Shown here: piece by piece, positions 32,366-41,418 of the stretch
Layout of the letters: each line of letters opens with the position of its first letter
Numbering within the stretch: position 1 is the stretch's first letter
Assembly: GCF_004354555.1 (NCBI RefSeq)
Contig: NZ_PUFH01000002.1
Coordinates: 62,001-126,000, forward strand
DNA length: 64,000 bases
Origin: Leuconostoc citreum
GTDB lineage: Bacteria; Bacillota; Bacilli; Lactobacillales; Lactobacillaceae
Direction: 5' to 3'
Notes under the pieces: model-generated
The model's input: the letters and a program-made list of their open reading frames with translations, nothing else
Told to the model about the DNA's origin: nothing
Database searches by the model: none
Position numbers and translations under genes: made by a program

Positions 32366-32944
32366 ATGTTTGTTCAAAAAGTATCAGGGATTACCAATAA
32401 GTGGGCCCTGCCGAAGTTAGATAGTCGTCAACTAGTCGTTTTAGCATTACTGATGGGATTAGATTTAGTCTTGGGTAAGCTGACGATTGGTACGAATGTT
32501 ATTAAAGTGGGCTTTGTGTTTATTGCCATATCCCTTATCGCCAAATGGTATGGGCCTTTGTGGACGATGTTGATTGCGTTGGTATTAGATGTCGTTAATA
32601 TTACAATTGTTAACCCCACGAGTGTCTTTTTTATCGGATTTACGGTATCAGCCGTCTTTAGTGCGTTAGTTTATGCATTAGGTTATTATCAACAAGATTA
32701 TGTTGGTTGGCTGCGTATTATCCTAGTTGTCGGGGTAATAACCCTTGTTGTTAACATCTTTTTAAATACAGTGTGGCTGTTTATCATGTATTCCCATGTG
32801 CATAATATGACTACTTTTATGACTCTGTTAGGGCCAAGGTTTGTCAAATCCGTCATTGTTTTCCCAATTCAGGTTTTGATTACTTACGCTGTTCTTAATA
32901 ATGGGGCTGTAAAACAAGCAACAAAAAAGATATTTATGTCATAA
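32366..32944 (+). CDS. folT: Folate ECF transporter S component
   Basis: 192 residues, about six spans: LVVLALLMGLDLVLGKLTIG opens with the usual ECF S-component pattern, and FVFIAISLIAKWYGPLWTML follows. FolT binds folate outside and passes it to the shared EcfA/A'/T energy module, whose genes are not in this window. Assignment to folate rests on the THF riboswitch directly upstream and the family pattern. The start ATG 32366 is nine bases after AGGAGG; a longer frame from 32303 runs through the riboswitch and is not real. A terminator at 32951-32973 follows. Confidence 0.92.
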   Translation: MFVQKVSGITNKWALPKLDSRQLVVLALLMGLDLVLGKLTIGTNVIKVGFVFIAISLIAKWYGPLWTMLIALVLDVVNITIVNPTSVFFIGFTVSAVFSALVYALGYYQQDYVGWLRIILVVGVITLVVNIFLNTVWLFIMYSHVHNMTTFMTLLGPRFVKSVIVFPIQVLITYAVLNNGAVKQATKKIFMS

Positions 32945-32950
32945 TATTGG

Positions 32951-32973
32951 AAACGGCTGTCGCCGTTTTTTTA
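32951..32973 (+). terminator. folT terminator
   Basis: AAACGGC / GCCGTTT with a four-base loop and seven Ts. Confidence 0.92.
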
Positions 32974-33002
32974 TTGTTATCAAAATAAACCAATGGTAGA
33001 AT
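32974..33002 (+). promoter_or_regulatory. Promoter of the DUF805 gene
   Basis: TTGTTA (32974-32979), 17 bases, TAGAAT (32997-33002), immediately after the folT terminator. Confidence 0.75.
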
Positions 33003-33036
33003 GGACAAAACGAATTGAGTTTTATGGGGGATTAAT

Positions 33037-33528
33037 ATGACAGCTTGGGCAGCATTAGTCGATTTTTTTAAAAGATACGCCACATTTCGGGGGACCAGTT
33101 CACAGCGTGCTTTTAATTGGGTGACATGGTTTTGGGGTGTAATCTATTTATGCTTAATGTGTGTTGTTGTTATGGTTGCAGGATTAGGAACTTTCTTTGG
33201 CAAGCGGGGTAATGTGGCAACCGAGAGCTCACCGTTAATGGGTACGGTGTCATTTTTAATTGTTGTCTCCGCAATCATTGCAGTGATTGTCTTCATACCC
33301 AATATAGCGTTATACACACGTCGTCTGCATGATGCTGGGTTTTCTGGTTGGTGGCAGCTGATACCAATGGGATGTTATGTTGCTTTCGCTGCCTTAGTTA
33401 TTATCTTTCATATTGATAAGGCGAGTTCGAGTTATAATTTAATCAGGTGGATTCCTGTAAGTGTCAGTATTATTTTTTCGTTATGGCTCACCTTTGCTAA
33501 AACAAAATTTAATAGCCCATATATTTAA
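33037..33528 (+). CDS. DUF805-family membrane protein
   Basis: 163 residues with four spans. The signature of DUF805 is visible: an N-terminal FFKRYATFRGTSSQRAFNWV, the central PNIALYTRRLHDAGFSGWWQ, and a last span ending in FAKTKFNSPYI. Proteins of this family are widespread, often next to phage or stress genes, and have no proven function. The gene has its own promoter and a bidirectional terminator, so it is transcribed alone. Confidence 0.9.
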   Translation: MTAWAALVDFFKRYATFRGTSSQRAFNWVTWFWGVIYLCLMCVVVMVAGLGTFFGKRGNVATESSPLMGTVSFLIVVSAIIAVIVFIPNIALYTRRLHDAGFSGWWQLIPMGCYVAFAALVIIFHIDKASSSYNLIRWIPVSVSIIFSLWLTFAKTKFNSPYI

Positions 33529-33562
33529 AAAAGTGCTTGGTTTTATACCCAAGCACTTTTTT
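33527..33562. terminator. Bidirectional terminator
   Basis: A perfect 14-bp stem AAAAAAGTGCTTGG / CCAAGCACTTTTTT between the convergent DUF805 and YczE-like genes; its right end touches the stop codon of the latter. Confidence 0.93.
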
Positions 33563-34241
33563 AATTGCCTCGAACATCGCCATGAACCAGGTGTTTAAAA
33601 ATATATTTATCAGCCCAGGCAATATTACGACCTTGGAAAAGAAACGAGACAATTGTACCAATACCAAGGGCAACAAACTGGTGTGTAAATAAAAATGTGA
33701 TTAAGGAAATAGCAATAGCTACTATGAAATTGCTCATCTGTGCTTTTGAAGCATTGCCGTGAAAGTAATCAAAACGTAGAATGTTTGTCAAATCGTCAAG
33801 GGGATGCAAAACCCAGTTCACACGTTGATAAATTGAGATGGCAACACCTATATTCCAAATAGCAAAGAAATCAATCGGCAAACGTAACCACCATGGCAAG
33901 GTATGTATCCCTAAATTAATAAATAGTGAAGAAAACAAGCCAACCAAAAAACTAAATGATAGGCCAAAAGCCACATTTCCCAGTAGTCTAGGCCAATTGA
34001 AATTCATGGCTAGAAACATATTGAGAAAAGCAACTGCTATGGCAAAAAGAGCTAGAAAAATTCCGATTTGCCAGCCAGTTAGATTTGCTAAGTTAGCAGC
34101 ACCAGCAGTCCAAGGGGCAGATCCCATATCGGATGCAACACTTAAACCATTACCGAAGGAATTAATGACGAGGGAAACAATAAAAAAACTTATTTTTTGT
34201 TTTAATCCCAGTTGATAAAATTGACCATCAATGTAATACAT
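33561..34241 (-). CDS. YczE/YitT-like integral membrane protein
   Basis: 226 residues with about five or six spans. The N-terminal SFGNGLSVASDMGSAPWTAG is the hallmark of the YczE-type branch, in which the motif 'GxxPW' follows the first span. The family has no settled biochemical function; in Bacillus, YczE influences surfactin-related production. The gene stands alone between a terminator and the divergent acetoin reductase gene. The start ATG is at 34241. Confidence 0.8.
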   Translation of the reverse strand: MYYIDGQFYQLGLKQKISFFIVSLVINSFGNGLSVASDMGSAPWTAGAANLANLTGWQIGIFLALFAIAVAFLNMFLAMNFNWPRLLGNVAFGLSFSFLVGLFSSLFINLGIHTLPWWLRLPIDFFAIWNIGVAISIYQRVNWVLHPLDDLTNILRFDYFHGNASKAQMSNFIVAIAISLITFLFTHQFVALGIGTIVSFLFQGRNIAWADKYIFKHLVHGDVRGN

Positions 34242-34388
34242 ATATGTCTCCCGTAAATACTAATAGTTTTATTTTATACCAATGGCAGTTAGCAAGGGTA
34301 AAATTGTTTAACGATTTATGTTTACTTTTTCACAAAACGGCGTATATTGTTAAGTGTAGATATAAAAAAATAAGGAAGATATGTGATT

Positions 34389-35159
34389 ATGACAAAAGTA
34401 GCATTAGTAACAGGCGCTGGACAAGGCATAGGACAAGCGATTGCAGAACGATTGGCAAAGGATGGTTTTAAGTTGGCACTTGTTGGTCGTCATTTAGATA
34501 AAGTGCAAAAGGTAGCAAGCGAGATTAATCAACAAGGTGGCGAAGCTATCGCGATTAAAGCTGATGTCGCAAAGCGTGATGAGGTTTTTGCAGCTGTTAA
34601 GGCAACAAAAGCAAAGTTTGGTGATTTCTCCGTTATCATCAACAATGCTGGTGTAGCACCAACAACCCCTATCATGGCGGTTACGGAGGACGATATGAAC
34701 TGGACATGGGGAATTAACGTCAACGGTGTCGTTTGGGGCACACAAGCTGCTACCGAGGCCTTTAAAGCATTAGGACATGGCGGTAAAATTATTAATGCCA
34801 CATCACAAGCAGGTGTTGAAGGCAATCCTAATCTAACGGTTTATGGTTCAACTAAATTTGCTATTCGTGGCATTACGCAAACAACAGCTAAAGAACTAGC
34901 AGAGTTTGGTATTACCGTTAATGCTTTTGCACCGGGTATTGTCAAGACGCCTATGATGTGGGATATTGCTCATGAAGTTGGACAAAATGCGGGTAAGGAT
35001 GATGAATGGGGCATGGCGCAATTCTCTAATGGTATCGCATTGGGCCGTCTGAGTGAAGCCAAAGATGTGGCTAATGTTGTTAGTTTCCTAGCAGGGGATG
35101 ATTCAAACTATATCACTGGTCAAACGATTATCGTTGATGGTGGTATGGTATTTCATTAA
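34389..35159 (+). CDS. butA: Diacetyl/acetoin reductase (2,3-butanediol dehydrogenase), SDR family
   Basis: 256 residues. The cofactor motif is [13 protein letters not shown], with NNAG at residue 89 and the catalytic [14 protein letters not shown] ends the protein as in meso-butanediol dehydrogenases. It reduces diacetyl to acetoin and acetoin to 2,3-butanediol with NADH. AAGGAAGA precedes ATG 34389. The gene lies next to the citrate cluster, whose pyruvate product is the source of diacetyl and acetoin, so it probably serves as the last step and electron sink of citrate metabolism. Substrate stereochemistry cannot be told. Confidence 0.92.
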   Translation: MTKVALVTGAGQGIGQAIAERLAKDGFKLALVGRHLDKVQKVASEINQQGGEAIAIKADVAKRDEVFAAVKATKAKFGDFSVIINNAGVAPTTPIMAVTEDDMNWTWGINVNGVVWGTQAATEAFKALGHGGKIINATSQAGVEGNPNLTVYGSTKFAIRGITQTTAKELAEFGITVNAFAPGIVKTPMMWDIAHEVGQNAGKDDEWGMAQFSNGIALGRLSEAKDVANVVSFLAGDDSNYITGQTIIVDGGMVFH

Positions 35160-35177
35160 TAATTAAATAACTTGAAT

Positions 35178-35219
35178 AAAAAAGCAGTTAAATGACATTG
35201 ATCATTTAACTGCTTTTTT
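35178..35219. terminator. Bidirectional terminator between butA and citI
   Basis: An 18-bp perfect stem AAAAAAGCAGTTAAATGA with its complement and a six-base loop. Confidence 0.94.
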
Positions 35220-35226
35220 ATTGTCA

Positions 35227-36168
35227 TTACAAATTTTCTTCGTTGAGAATGCGATAAGCCATAGCTTCAGTGAGAATCATATCTGTTATAAGTTTGCCGC
35301 GAAGTGCTCCGACAACGGGTCGAGATTTTGATTTACCACGCACCAAACAGATACGTCTTGGCACTTTCATAATTTGATTAACGGGTAGGCCAACAATTTT
35401 ATCATCATCTTGATTCAAAAAATGGCCATGAATATCGTATGGGCGACCGTAAATCATCCCAGCAATATCACGGAAATTGATAGTTGGGAAAATGCCATTT
35501 AGATTGTTGCACCAAATTGGAATAGATTCCAGTGAGCGCAACGTACCCAAGCCGGTAATTAACGCATCCATATTATTTGCTACAGCCAGTGTATTTTGCA
35601 GGGAAGGTTCAGAATATAGTCCCTGTCTAACGATGTCATTCAAAATATATAGTGGTGCTGGTAAAGTCAAAAATTCACCCGAAACTTTTTTAGCCGCACG
35701 TTCAACCATACGTATTGAGCCTGCAGTTGAGTTATATTTCATATTTTCACCTAAAAATTGTGTGAATTTAACCCGTTCTAAAGGCGTACTTTTGAGGCTA
35801 TCAATCATACTATATATCGTTTCACCCCAAGTTAGGCCAATCACTTTATTATTATCGTTGAGTAATTTGTCAACTAAGTTCGCCGCATAATTTGATAAAT
35901 GTTCTGACGTCGTAATGTTATTGATATCGTCTTGCACAACATAGAAGCTAATATCAGCATACTTGTCTTGTAAAATGTGCTCAAGTTGTGCATTGCGATG
36001 AGAATTAGCGGTTATTTCAATTTTTACAATGCCTTCTTTTACAGCTTCGTTAAGATATTTATTCACTAAGTAACGACTAATATGATATTTTTTTGAGATG
36101 TCGCCAAAGGGTCGTTTGTTCAAATAATAGTCTTCAGCAATTTGAGATAGTAATTCATGTGAACTCAT
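35227..36168 (-). CDS. citI: CitI, SorC-family activator of the citrate operon
   Basis: 313 residues. The N-terminal helix-turn-helix is RPFGDISKKYHISRYLVNKY, followed by a SorC/DeoR-like sugar-binding domain (LTWGETIYSMIDSL). In Weissella paramesenteroides, CitI senses citrate and activates both its own gene and the cit operon from AT-rich sites between them; the same divergent arrangement is seen here. GAGGACC precedes the ATG. The gene is convergent with butA across a bidirectional terminator. Confidence 0.93.
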   Translation of the reverse strand: MSSHELLSQIAEDYYLNKRPFGDISKKYHISRYLVNKYLNEAVKEGIVKIEITANSHRNAQLEHILQDKYADISFYVVQDDINNITTSEHLSNYAANLVDKLLNDNNKVIGLTWGETIYSMIDSLKSTPLERVKFTQFLGENMKYNSTAGSIRMVERAAKKVSGEFLTLPAPLYILNDIVRQGLYSEPSLQNTLAVANNMDALITGLGTLRSLESIPIWCNNLNGIFPTINFRDIAGMIYGRPYDIHGHFLNQDDDKIVGLPVNQIMKVPRRICLVRGKSKSRPVVGALRGKLITDMILTEAMAYRILNEENL

Positions 36169-36220
36169 ATTTTGGTCCTCTGTTGCTATTGTACTAAATT
36201 TTTAATATTGAAACAAACTG

Positions 36221-36363
36221 TTTAAAAAATACGATTCATTTTAAAAAATTAAATTCAAAAATATTCATTCGTTTTAAATATTTAAAAAATCGTCTATTTA
36301 TAAAAAAATATTTAAAAAATATCAATAAAAATCGTTGACAGTACCATAGCCTCTTACTAGAAT
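36221..36363 (+). promoter_or_regulatory. cit promoter and probable CitI operators
   Basis: TTGACA (36335-36340), 17 bases, TAGAAT (36358-36363) is the operon promoter. Upstream the sequence is extremely AT-rich and holds four exact copies of TTTAAAAAAT at 36221, 36240, 36281 and 36311. Their start-to-start distances (19, 41 and 30) are close to 2, 4 and 3 turns of the helix, so the copies face the same side. They are the best candidates for CitI binding. Confidence 0.75.
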
Positions 36364-36425
36364 AGGGGTTGTTAATTAATGTACATGTACAAAACACATG
36401 CTACAAAAAGAAAAGAGGCGTAGCT

Positions 36426-37586
36426 ATGGTAAATATGGCAGAAGTTTTATCGATTCATGAAGCACACACAGGTGTATTGGATATTGAATCTAAGTTTGAT
36501 ATTACGACACCGTCTGAGTTGAGTGAAGCTTACACACCAGGGGTAGCTGGACTAGCAAAACTCATTGCTGCCGATGAGTCACAGAAGAAAGCTTATACAA
36601 TGAGCGGAAAACTAATTCCTGTGATTACTGATGGATCAGCCGTTTTAGGGCTTGGTAATATTGGTCCCGCAGCAGGATTACCTATTGTTGAAGGAAAGGC
36701 TTTAATTTATAAAAACTTTGCGGATGTTAATGCCATCCCAATGGCTTTAAATCAAGTGAGTGTGGATGAATTTGTTAATTCGGTTAAAGCAATGGCTCCG
36801 TCATTTGCTGGGATACATTTAGAAGACATTGCAGCACCACGAGTATTTGAAATTGAACGCCGATTGAGTGAAGAACTTAACATACCGGTATATCACGATG
36901 ATCAAACAGGAACAGCAATTGTTGTACTGGCAGGATTGATTAATGCCGCCAAGGTTGTTCATAAAAAATTATCAGAACTCAAAGTAATTATTAATGGCGT
37001 TGGTGCTGCTGGCGTGGCTACCGCAAAGATTTTAATAGCGGCGGGTATGACTAAGATAACCTTGATTGATGTCCATGGTGTTGTTTCACAAAATGACGAT
37101 AGATATAACAGTTATCAACGTGAATTAGCACGAAAGGTTTCTCAAGCAGCTGGCGAAACATTGGACGACGTCATCACTGGACAAGACGTGTTTATTGGCT
37201 TATCAGATGCGCACGTTTTATCGGGGGAGCAGGTTGCAAAAATGGGCGTACGGCCAATCATTTTTGCACTAGCTAATCCCGTTCCAGAAATTTTACCCGA
37301 AGAAGCGCTTGCTGCTGGGGCTAAAGTTGTTGCAACAGGTTCATCACAATGGCCAAACCAAGTTAACAATGTGCTGGTATTTCCTGGCTTATTCAAAGGG
37401 TTATTGGCCAGTGGCTTAAAGCATGTTGATATGGCATTACAGGTACAAATTGCAAAAGCTTTAGCAAACATGATGACAGATCCAGACGAAACACATATTG
37501 TGCCAGGTGTATTTGGCAAAGGTGTTGTTTCTCAAGTAGAAGCAGCAGTTTTGACCTACGCTAAACAACACAAAGAGGGTAGCTGA
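36426..37586 (+). CDS. citM: CitM, malic-enzyme-family oxaloacetate decarboxylase
   Basis: 386 residues. Malic-enzyme motifs: EAYTPGVAGLAKLI near residue 35, VYHDDQTGTAIVVLAGL (metal and substrate site) and a Rossmann core with NGVGAAGVATAKIL. In the cit operons of lactic acid bacteria this member (CitM/Mae) decarboxylates the oxaloacetate released by citrate lyase to pyruvate. It is the first gene of the operon. The start ATG 36426 follows AAAGAGGCG; a longer frame from 36369 covers promoter sequence. The stop overlaps the citC start. Confidence 0.93.
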   Translation: MVNMAEVLSIHEAHTGVLDIESKFDITTPSELSEAYTPGVAGLAKLIAADESQKKAYTMSGKLIPVITDGSAVLGLGNIGPAAGLPIVEGKALIYKNFADVNAIPMALNQVSVDEFVNSVKAMAPSFAGIHLEDIAAPRVFEIERRLSEELNIPVYHDDQTGTAIVVLAGLINAAKVVHKKLSELKVIINGVGAAGVATAKILIAAGMTKITLIDVHGVVSQNDDRYNSYQRELARKVSQAAGETLDDVITGQDVFIGLSDAHVLSGEQVAKMGVRPIIFALANPVPEILPEEALAAGAKVVATGSSQWPNQVNNVLVFPGLFKGLLASGLKHVDMALQVQIAKALANMMTDPDETHIVPGVFGKGVVSQVEAAVLTYAKQHKEGS

Positions 37587-38641
37587 TGGCTGATATCATA
37601 CGGGATATTAATCTAAATAACCCAACGCAGCGGCAATATTGGCAAACATTTTTATCTGAACTAGATATTGATAATTTTAATGTAAAAGAATTAATAGGGA
37701 TTGAAAAAATAGTTGGTCTATTTGACGGTGAGCGCCTAGTGGGGACTGGCGCAATCGCAGGTAAAGTATTGAAATATATCGCCGTTTGCGACCGTGGGGC
37801 AACCTCTAAAGGGGCACGATTTAATCAGGTCATGACAACTTTGGAAAACTATATGGCAACACTTGGTCGTTTTCATCATTTTGTGTTTACAAAGCCACGA
37901 TATATCGCTAGTTTTAAACACATTGGATTTGGTGTATTGGCTGAGTCTAGTCTGGGGGCGATTTTAGAAAAAGGGTTGCCTGATGTCCATAGCTTTATAC
38001 GGCAGTTGCCACAAATGGGAAATCAGACCTCAAGAATAGCTGCTGTTGTCGTTAACGCTAATCCTTTTACCAGGGGACATCGTTATCTCATTGAAAAAGC
38101 GGCCACAGAAAATGATTTTGTTTATGTTTTTGTGGTTGCGCAGGATGTTTCTCTTTTCACAACGGCTGAACGCCAAATGCTTGTTTCAAAAGGTGTAGCA
38201 GATTTGAAGAATGTGGTGGTCGTCAGTGGGGGTGACTACATGGTTAGCTATCTCACCTTTCCTTCTTACTTTATTCATGATGAAACGACTGTTATTGATT
38301 ATCAGACAACTTTGGACGCACGTCTTTTCAAAAATATTATCGCACCGGCGCGACATATTACCCGACGTTATGTTGGTAGTGAACCCCTATCTGAAACAAC
38401 GGCACATTACAATCAAACATTGGCACGAGAGTTCGATGACAGTATCGAACTAACAATCGTACCACGATTAAATAGTCAGCGACAGGTTGTCTCAGCGCGT
38501 GCCGTACGAGAAGCTATTGCAACTGATAACCGCCAAGTTTGGACGGAGATGGTACCAGAAACGACCGCGCTGTTTATATCAGAAAATATTACCGCGCTAC
38601 AAACGCGCATTAGAAAGGGACAAAAAATTGATGGAAATTAA
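37586..38641 (+). CDS. citC: Citrate lyase ligase CitC
   Basis: 351 residues. An N-terminal GNAT-like region (about 15-130) is followed by a nucleotidyltransferase domain with VVNANPFTRGHRYLIEKA, the HxGH-type adenylate site in its CitC form. The enzyme acetylates the thiol of the citrate lyase prosthetic group with acetate and ATP, switching the lyase on. ATG 37586 overlaps the citM stop, and the end overlaps citD by 11 bases, so translation is coupled. Confidence 0.96.
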   Translation: MADIIRDINLNNPTQRQYWQTFLSELDIDNFNVKELIGIEKIVGLFDGERLVGTGAIAGKVLKYIAVCDRGATSKGARFNQVMTTLENYMATLGRFHHFVFTKPRYIASFKHIGFGVLAESSLGAILEKGLPDVHSFIRQLPQMGNQTSRIAAVVVNANPFTRGHRYLIEKAATENDFVYVFVVAQDVSLFTTAERQMLVSKGVADLKNVVVVSGGDYMVSYLTFPSYFIHDETTVIDYQTTLDARLFKNIIAPARHITRRYVGSEPLSETTAHYNQTLAREFDDSIELTIVPRLNSQRQVVSARAVREAIATDNRQVWTEMVPETTALFISENITALQTRIRKGQKIDGN

Positions 38642-38924
38642 AAAAACTGCGATGGCAGGAACGTTAGAATCTTCTGATGTACAAATTATGTTGAGTCAAG
38701 GGAGCGATGGGATTACTTTCGATTTAGTCTCAGATGTTGCAAAACAATTTGATGATGCAATCAAAGCAACAATTACGGCAGTTTTAGCACTGTATGGTGT
38801 CGACAATGCTGAGGTAAAAGTTGTTGATAAGGGTGCCTTGGATATGGTGATCAAAGCACGCGCTATGACAGCTGTGCAACGGGCATTAGACCTAGCAGAT
38901 GAACCAAATTGGGAGGTAATGTAA
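38631..38924 (+). CDS. citD: Citrate lyase acyl carrier protein (gamma subunit) CitD
   Basis: 97 residues, the usual length. The start MEIKKTAMAGTLESSD contains Ser14, the residue that carries the phosphoribosyl-dephospho-CoA arm. CitD carries acetyl and citryl groups between the alpha and beta subunits. The start ATG 38631 lies within the end of citC; the upstream extension to 38487 is not real. Overlaps citE by one base. Confidence 0.95.
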   Translation: MEIKKTAMAGTLESSDVQIMLSQGSDGITFDLVSDVAKQFDDAIKATITAVLALYGVDNAEVKVVDKGALDMVIKARAMTAVQRALDLADEPNWEVM

Positions 38925-39835
38925 TGGCTACGGAAGAAAGATTACGCCGCACCATGATGTTTGTGCCAGGAAACAATCCGGCGATGGTTAAAGATGCTGG
39001 TATTTTTGGGGCAGATTCAATTATGTTTGATCTAGAAGATGCGGTTTCATTGGATGAAAAAGATGCGGCACGTTATCTTGTTTATCAAGCACTAAAAACA
39101 GTGGACTATGGGGATGCTGAGCTGGTAGTACGTATTAATGGCTTAGATACACCTTTTTATCAAAATGATATTAAAGCTATGGTCAAGGCTGGGATTGATG
39201 TGATTCGCTTGCCCAAAGTGGAATCAGTTGAAATGATTCAAACGCTTGAAAAGTTGGTTATTGAAGCAGAGAAACAGTTTGGACGAGAGATAGGTTCAAC
39301 ACAACTCATGGCCGCAATTGAATCGGCACGTGGTGTGGTTAATGCGAATGCAATTGCTATGGCATCAACACGTATGATTGGTATTGCATTATCTGCAGAA
39401 GATTACACAACGGATATGAAAACGCACCGTTACCCCGATGGCCAAGAATTAAGCTATGCACGTAACGTCATTTTACATGCAGCACGAGCAGCTGGTATTG
39501 CAGCGTTTGACACGGTCTTTACAGACTTAAATGATGAAGCTGGCTTTTATCGTGAAACGGAGCTTATTCATCAGCTTGGTTTTGACGGTAAGTCACTCAT
39601 TAATCCACGGCAAATTGACATGGTGAACAAAGTTTACGAACCATCTCAACAAGAGATTTTAAATGCACAAAATGTGATTGCTGCAATTGAAGAAGCTCGT
39701 CAAAAAGGGTCTGGTGTCATTGCAATGAATGGGCAAATGGTTGACCGTCCTGTTGTACTAAGAGCAGAACGTGTGATGCGACTGGCAAAGGCCAACCACT
39801 TAGTTGATATGGAGGGAAATTACATTGAAAAATAA
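38924..39835 (+). CDS. citE: Citrate lyase beta subunit CitE (citryl-ACP lyase)
   Basis: 303 residues. [20 protein letters not shown] and MFDLEDAV near the N-terminus and [12 protein letters not shown] near residue 230 are the CitE signatures; the Asp/Glu pair binds Mg2+. It cleaves citryl-ACP to oxaloacetate and acetyl-ACP. ATG 38924 shares a base with the citD stop and has GGAGG just upstream. Overlaps citF by 11 bases. Confidence 0.96.
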   Translation: MATEERLRRTMMFVPGNNPAMVKDAGIFGADSIMFDLEDAVSLDEKDAARYLVYQALKTVDYGDAELVVRINGLDTPFYQNDIKAMVKAGIDVIRLPKVESVEMIQTLEKLVIEAEKQFGREIGSTQLMAAIESARGVVNANAIAMASTRMIGIALSAEDYTTDMKTHRYPDGQELSYARNVILHAARAAGIAAFDTVFTDLNDEAGFYRETELIHQLGFDGKSLINPRQIDMVNKVYEPSQQEILNAQNVIAAIEEARQKGSGVIAMNGQMVDRPVVLRAERVMRLAKANHLVDMEGNYIEK

Positions 39836-41363
39836 AGTAGCACGTGACATACCAGATAATATTTTAAAGCAAATGACACGCAAGCCTTTCAACGGTGTGA
39901 CGTATGGACACCCAATAGCGCAAAGGGTTGCGCCCAAGGTTCGTGCAACCACTGGGCGTGATAAAGTTTTGTCATCAATTGACGAAGTTGTTGCCAAAAC
40001 TGTCGCTGATGGGATGACAATATCATTTCATCATCATTTTCGAGAAGGCGACTACGTCTTTAATCAGGTCATGCGTAGCATTATTGATCAGGGATACCAT
40101 AATTTAACTTTAGCACCGTCTTCTTTGACAAATGTTATGAACGACATTGTTGTAGAGGCAATTAAAAAGGGCGTTGTTACCAATATTACGTCTTCGGGTA
40201 TGCGAGGTTCGTTGGGGGATGCAGTATCACATGGCTTACTTGAAAATCCGGTAGTCTTCCGATCACATGGTAATCGTGCACGCGCCATTGAGCAAGGTGA
40301 GATTAAAATTGACGTGGCTTTTCTTGGTGTACCCAATTCAGATAATGCTGGCAATGCGAATGGCATGGACGGTGATGCGGCGTTTGGCTCACTTGGTTAC
40401 GCTTTAATTGACGCGCAATACGCTGATACTTTGGTATTGGTAACTGACAATATTAAAGCTTATCCTAATACACCAGCTTCTATCAAGCAAACGCAAGTCG
40501 ATTACATTGTCAAAGTTGACGCTGTGGGAGATCCAGAAAAGATTGGTTCTGGGGCAACCCGTTTCACAAAAGATCCTAAAGAGCTAAAAATTGCTAAAAC
40601 AGTGAATGATGTCATCATCAATTCAGTTTACTTCAAAGAGGGTTTTTCATTTCAAACAGGCTCTGGTGGTGCTGCTTTGGCGGTCACACGTTTTCTTAGA
40701 CAAGCTATGATTAACAATCAGATTAAGGCATCATTTGCACTTGGTGGCATCACAAAACCGACAATTGATTTACTGAATGAGGGCTTAGTGGCACGTGTGA
40801 TGGATGTGCAGGACTTTGATAAAGGCGCTGCTGAGTCCATGAAAGATAATCGTCAGCAACAAGAAATTGACGCGTCTTGGTATGCAGATCCAGCTAATAA
40901 AGGCGCTATGGTTGACCAATTAGATGTGGCGATTTTGTCCGCTTTAGAAATTGACACACAGTTTAATGTGAATGTTATGTCTGGATCTGATGGCATTATA
41001 CGTGGTGCTATTGGCGGCCATCAGGATGCAGCAACAGCTAAATTAACTATTATCTCGGCACCGCTTGTTCGTGGCCGTATTGCAACTATTGTGCCTAATG
41101 TTACAACTGTGATTACACCCGGTGATTCGATTGATGTGGTGGTGACTGAAATTGGCATTGCTATTAATCCAAAACGGCAAGACTTAATTGAACAACTATC
41201 GCATGTCCCTGGATTACCAATTTATACCATTGAGGCTTTGCAGCAAAAAGCCGAGAAAATTGTCGGACAGGCTAAACCTCTAGTATTTACAGATCGTGTT
41301 GTAGCTGTTGCAGAGTATCGTGATGGCACAGTGATTGACGTCATCAAAGCCGTTAAAGACTAG
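39825..41363 (+). CDS. citF: Citrate lyase alpha subunit CitF (citrate:acetyl-ACP transferase)
   Basis: 512 residues, full length for CitF. Near the N-terminus are [20 protein letters not shown] and [14 protein letters not shown], and [15 protein letters not shown] lies in the C-terminal half. It swaps the acetyl group on CitD for citrate. The start is TTG 39825, with GGAGGG about ten bases before it, within the end of citE; an upstream ATG at 39804 lies before that ribosome site. Confidence 0.96.
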   Translation: MKNKVARDIPDNILKQMTRKPFNGVTYGHPIAQRVAPKVRATTGRDKVLSSIDEVVAKTVADGMTISFHHHFREGDYVFNQVMRSIIDQGYHNLTLAPSSLTNVMNDIVVEAIKKGVVTNITSSGMRGSLGDAVSHGLLENPVVFRSHGNRARAIEQGEIKIDVAFLGVPNSDNAGNANGMDGDAAFGSLGYALIDAQYADTLVLVTDNIKAYPNTPASIKQTQVDYIVKVDAVGDPEKIGSGATRFTKDPKELKIAKTVNDVIINSVYFKEGFSFQTGSGGAALAVTRFLRQAMINNQIKASFALGGITKPTIDLLNEGLVARVMDVQDFDKGAAESMKDNRQQQEIDASWYADPANKGAMVDQLDVAILSALEIDTQFNVNVMSGSDGIIRGAIGGHQDAATAKLTIISAPLVRGRIATIVPNVTTVITPGDSIDVVVTEIGIAINPKRQDLIEQLSHVPGLPIYTIEALQQKAEKIVGQAKPLVFTDRVVAVAEYRDGTVIDVIKAVKD

Positions 41364-41418
41364 ACTAAAACGAATCGAAAGATTCGTGTACATAAAAATA
41401 AGTGAAAGAAGACAAATA

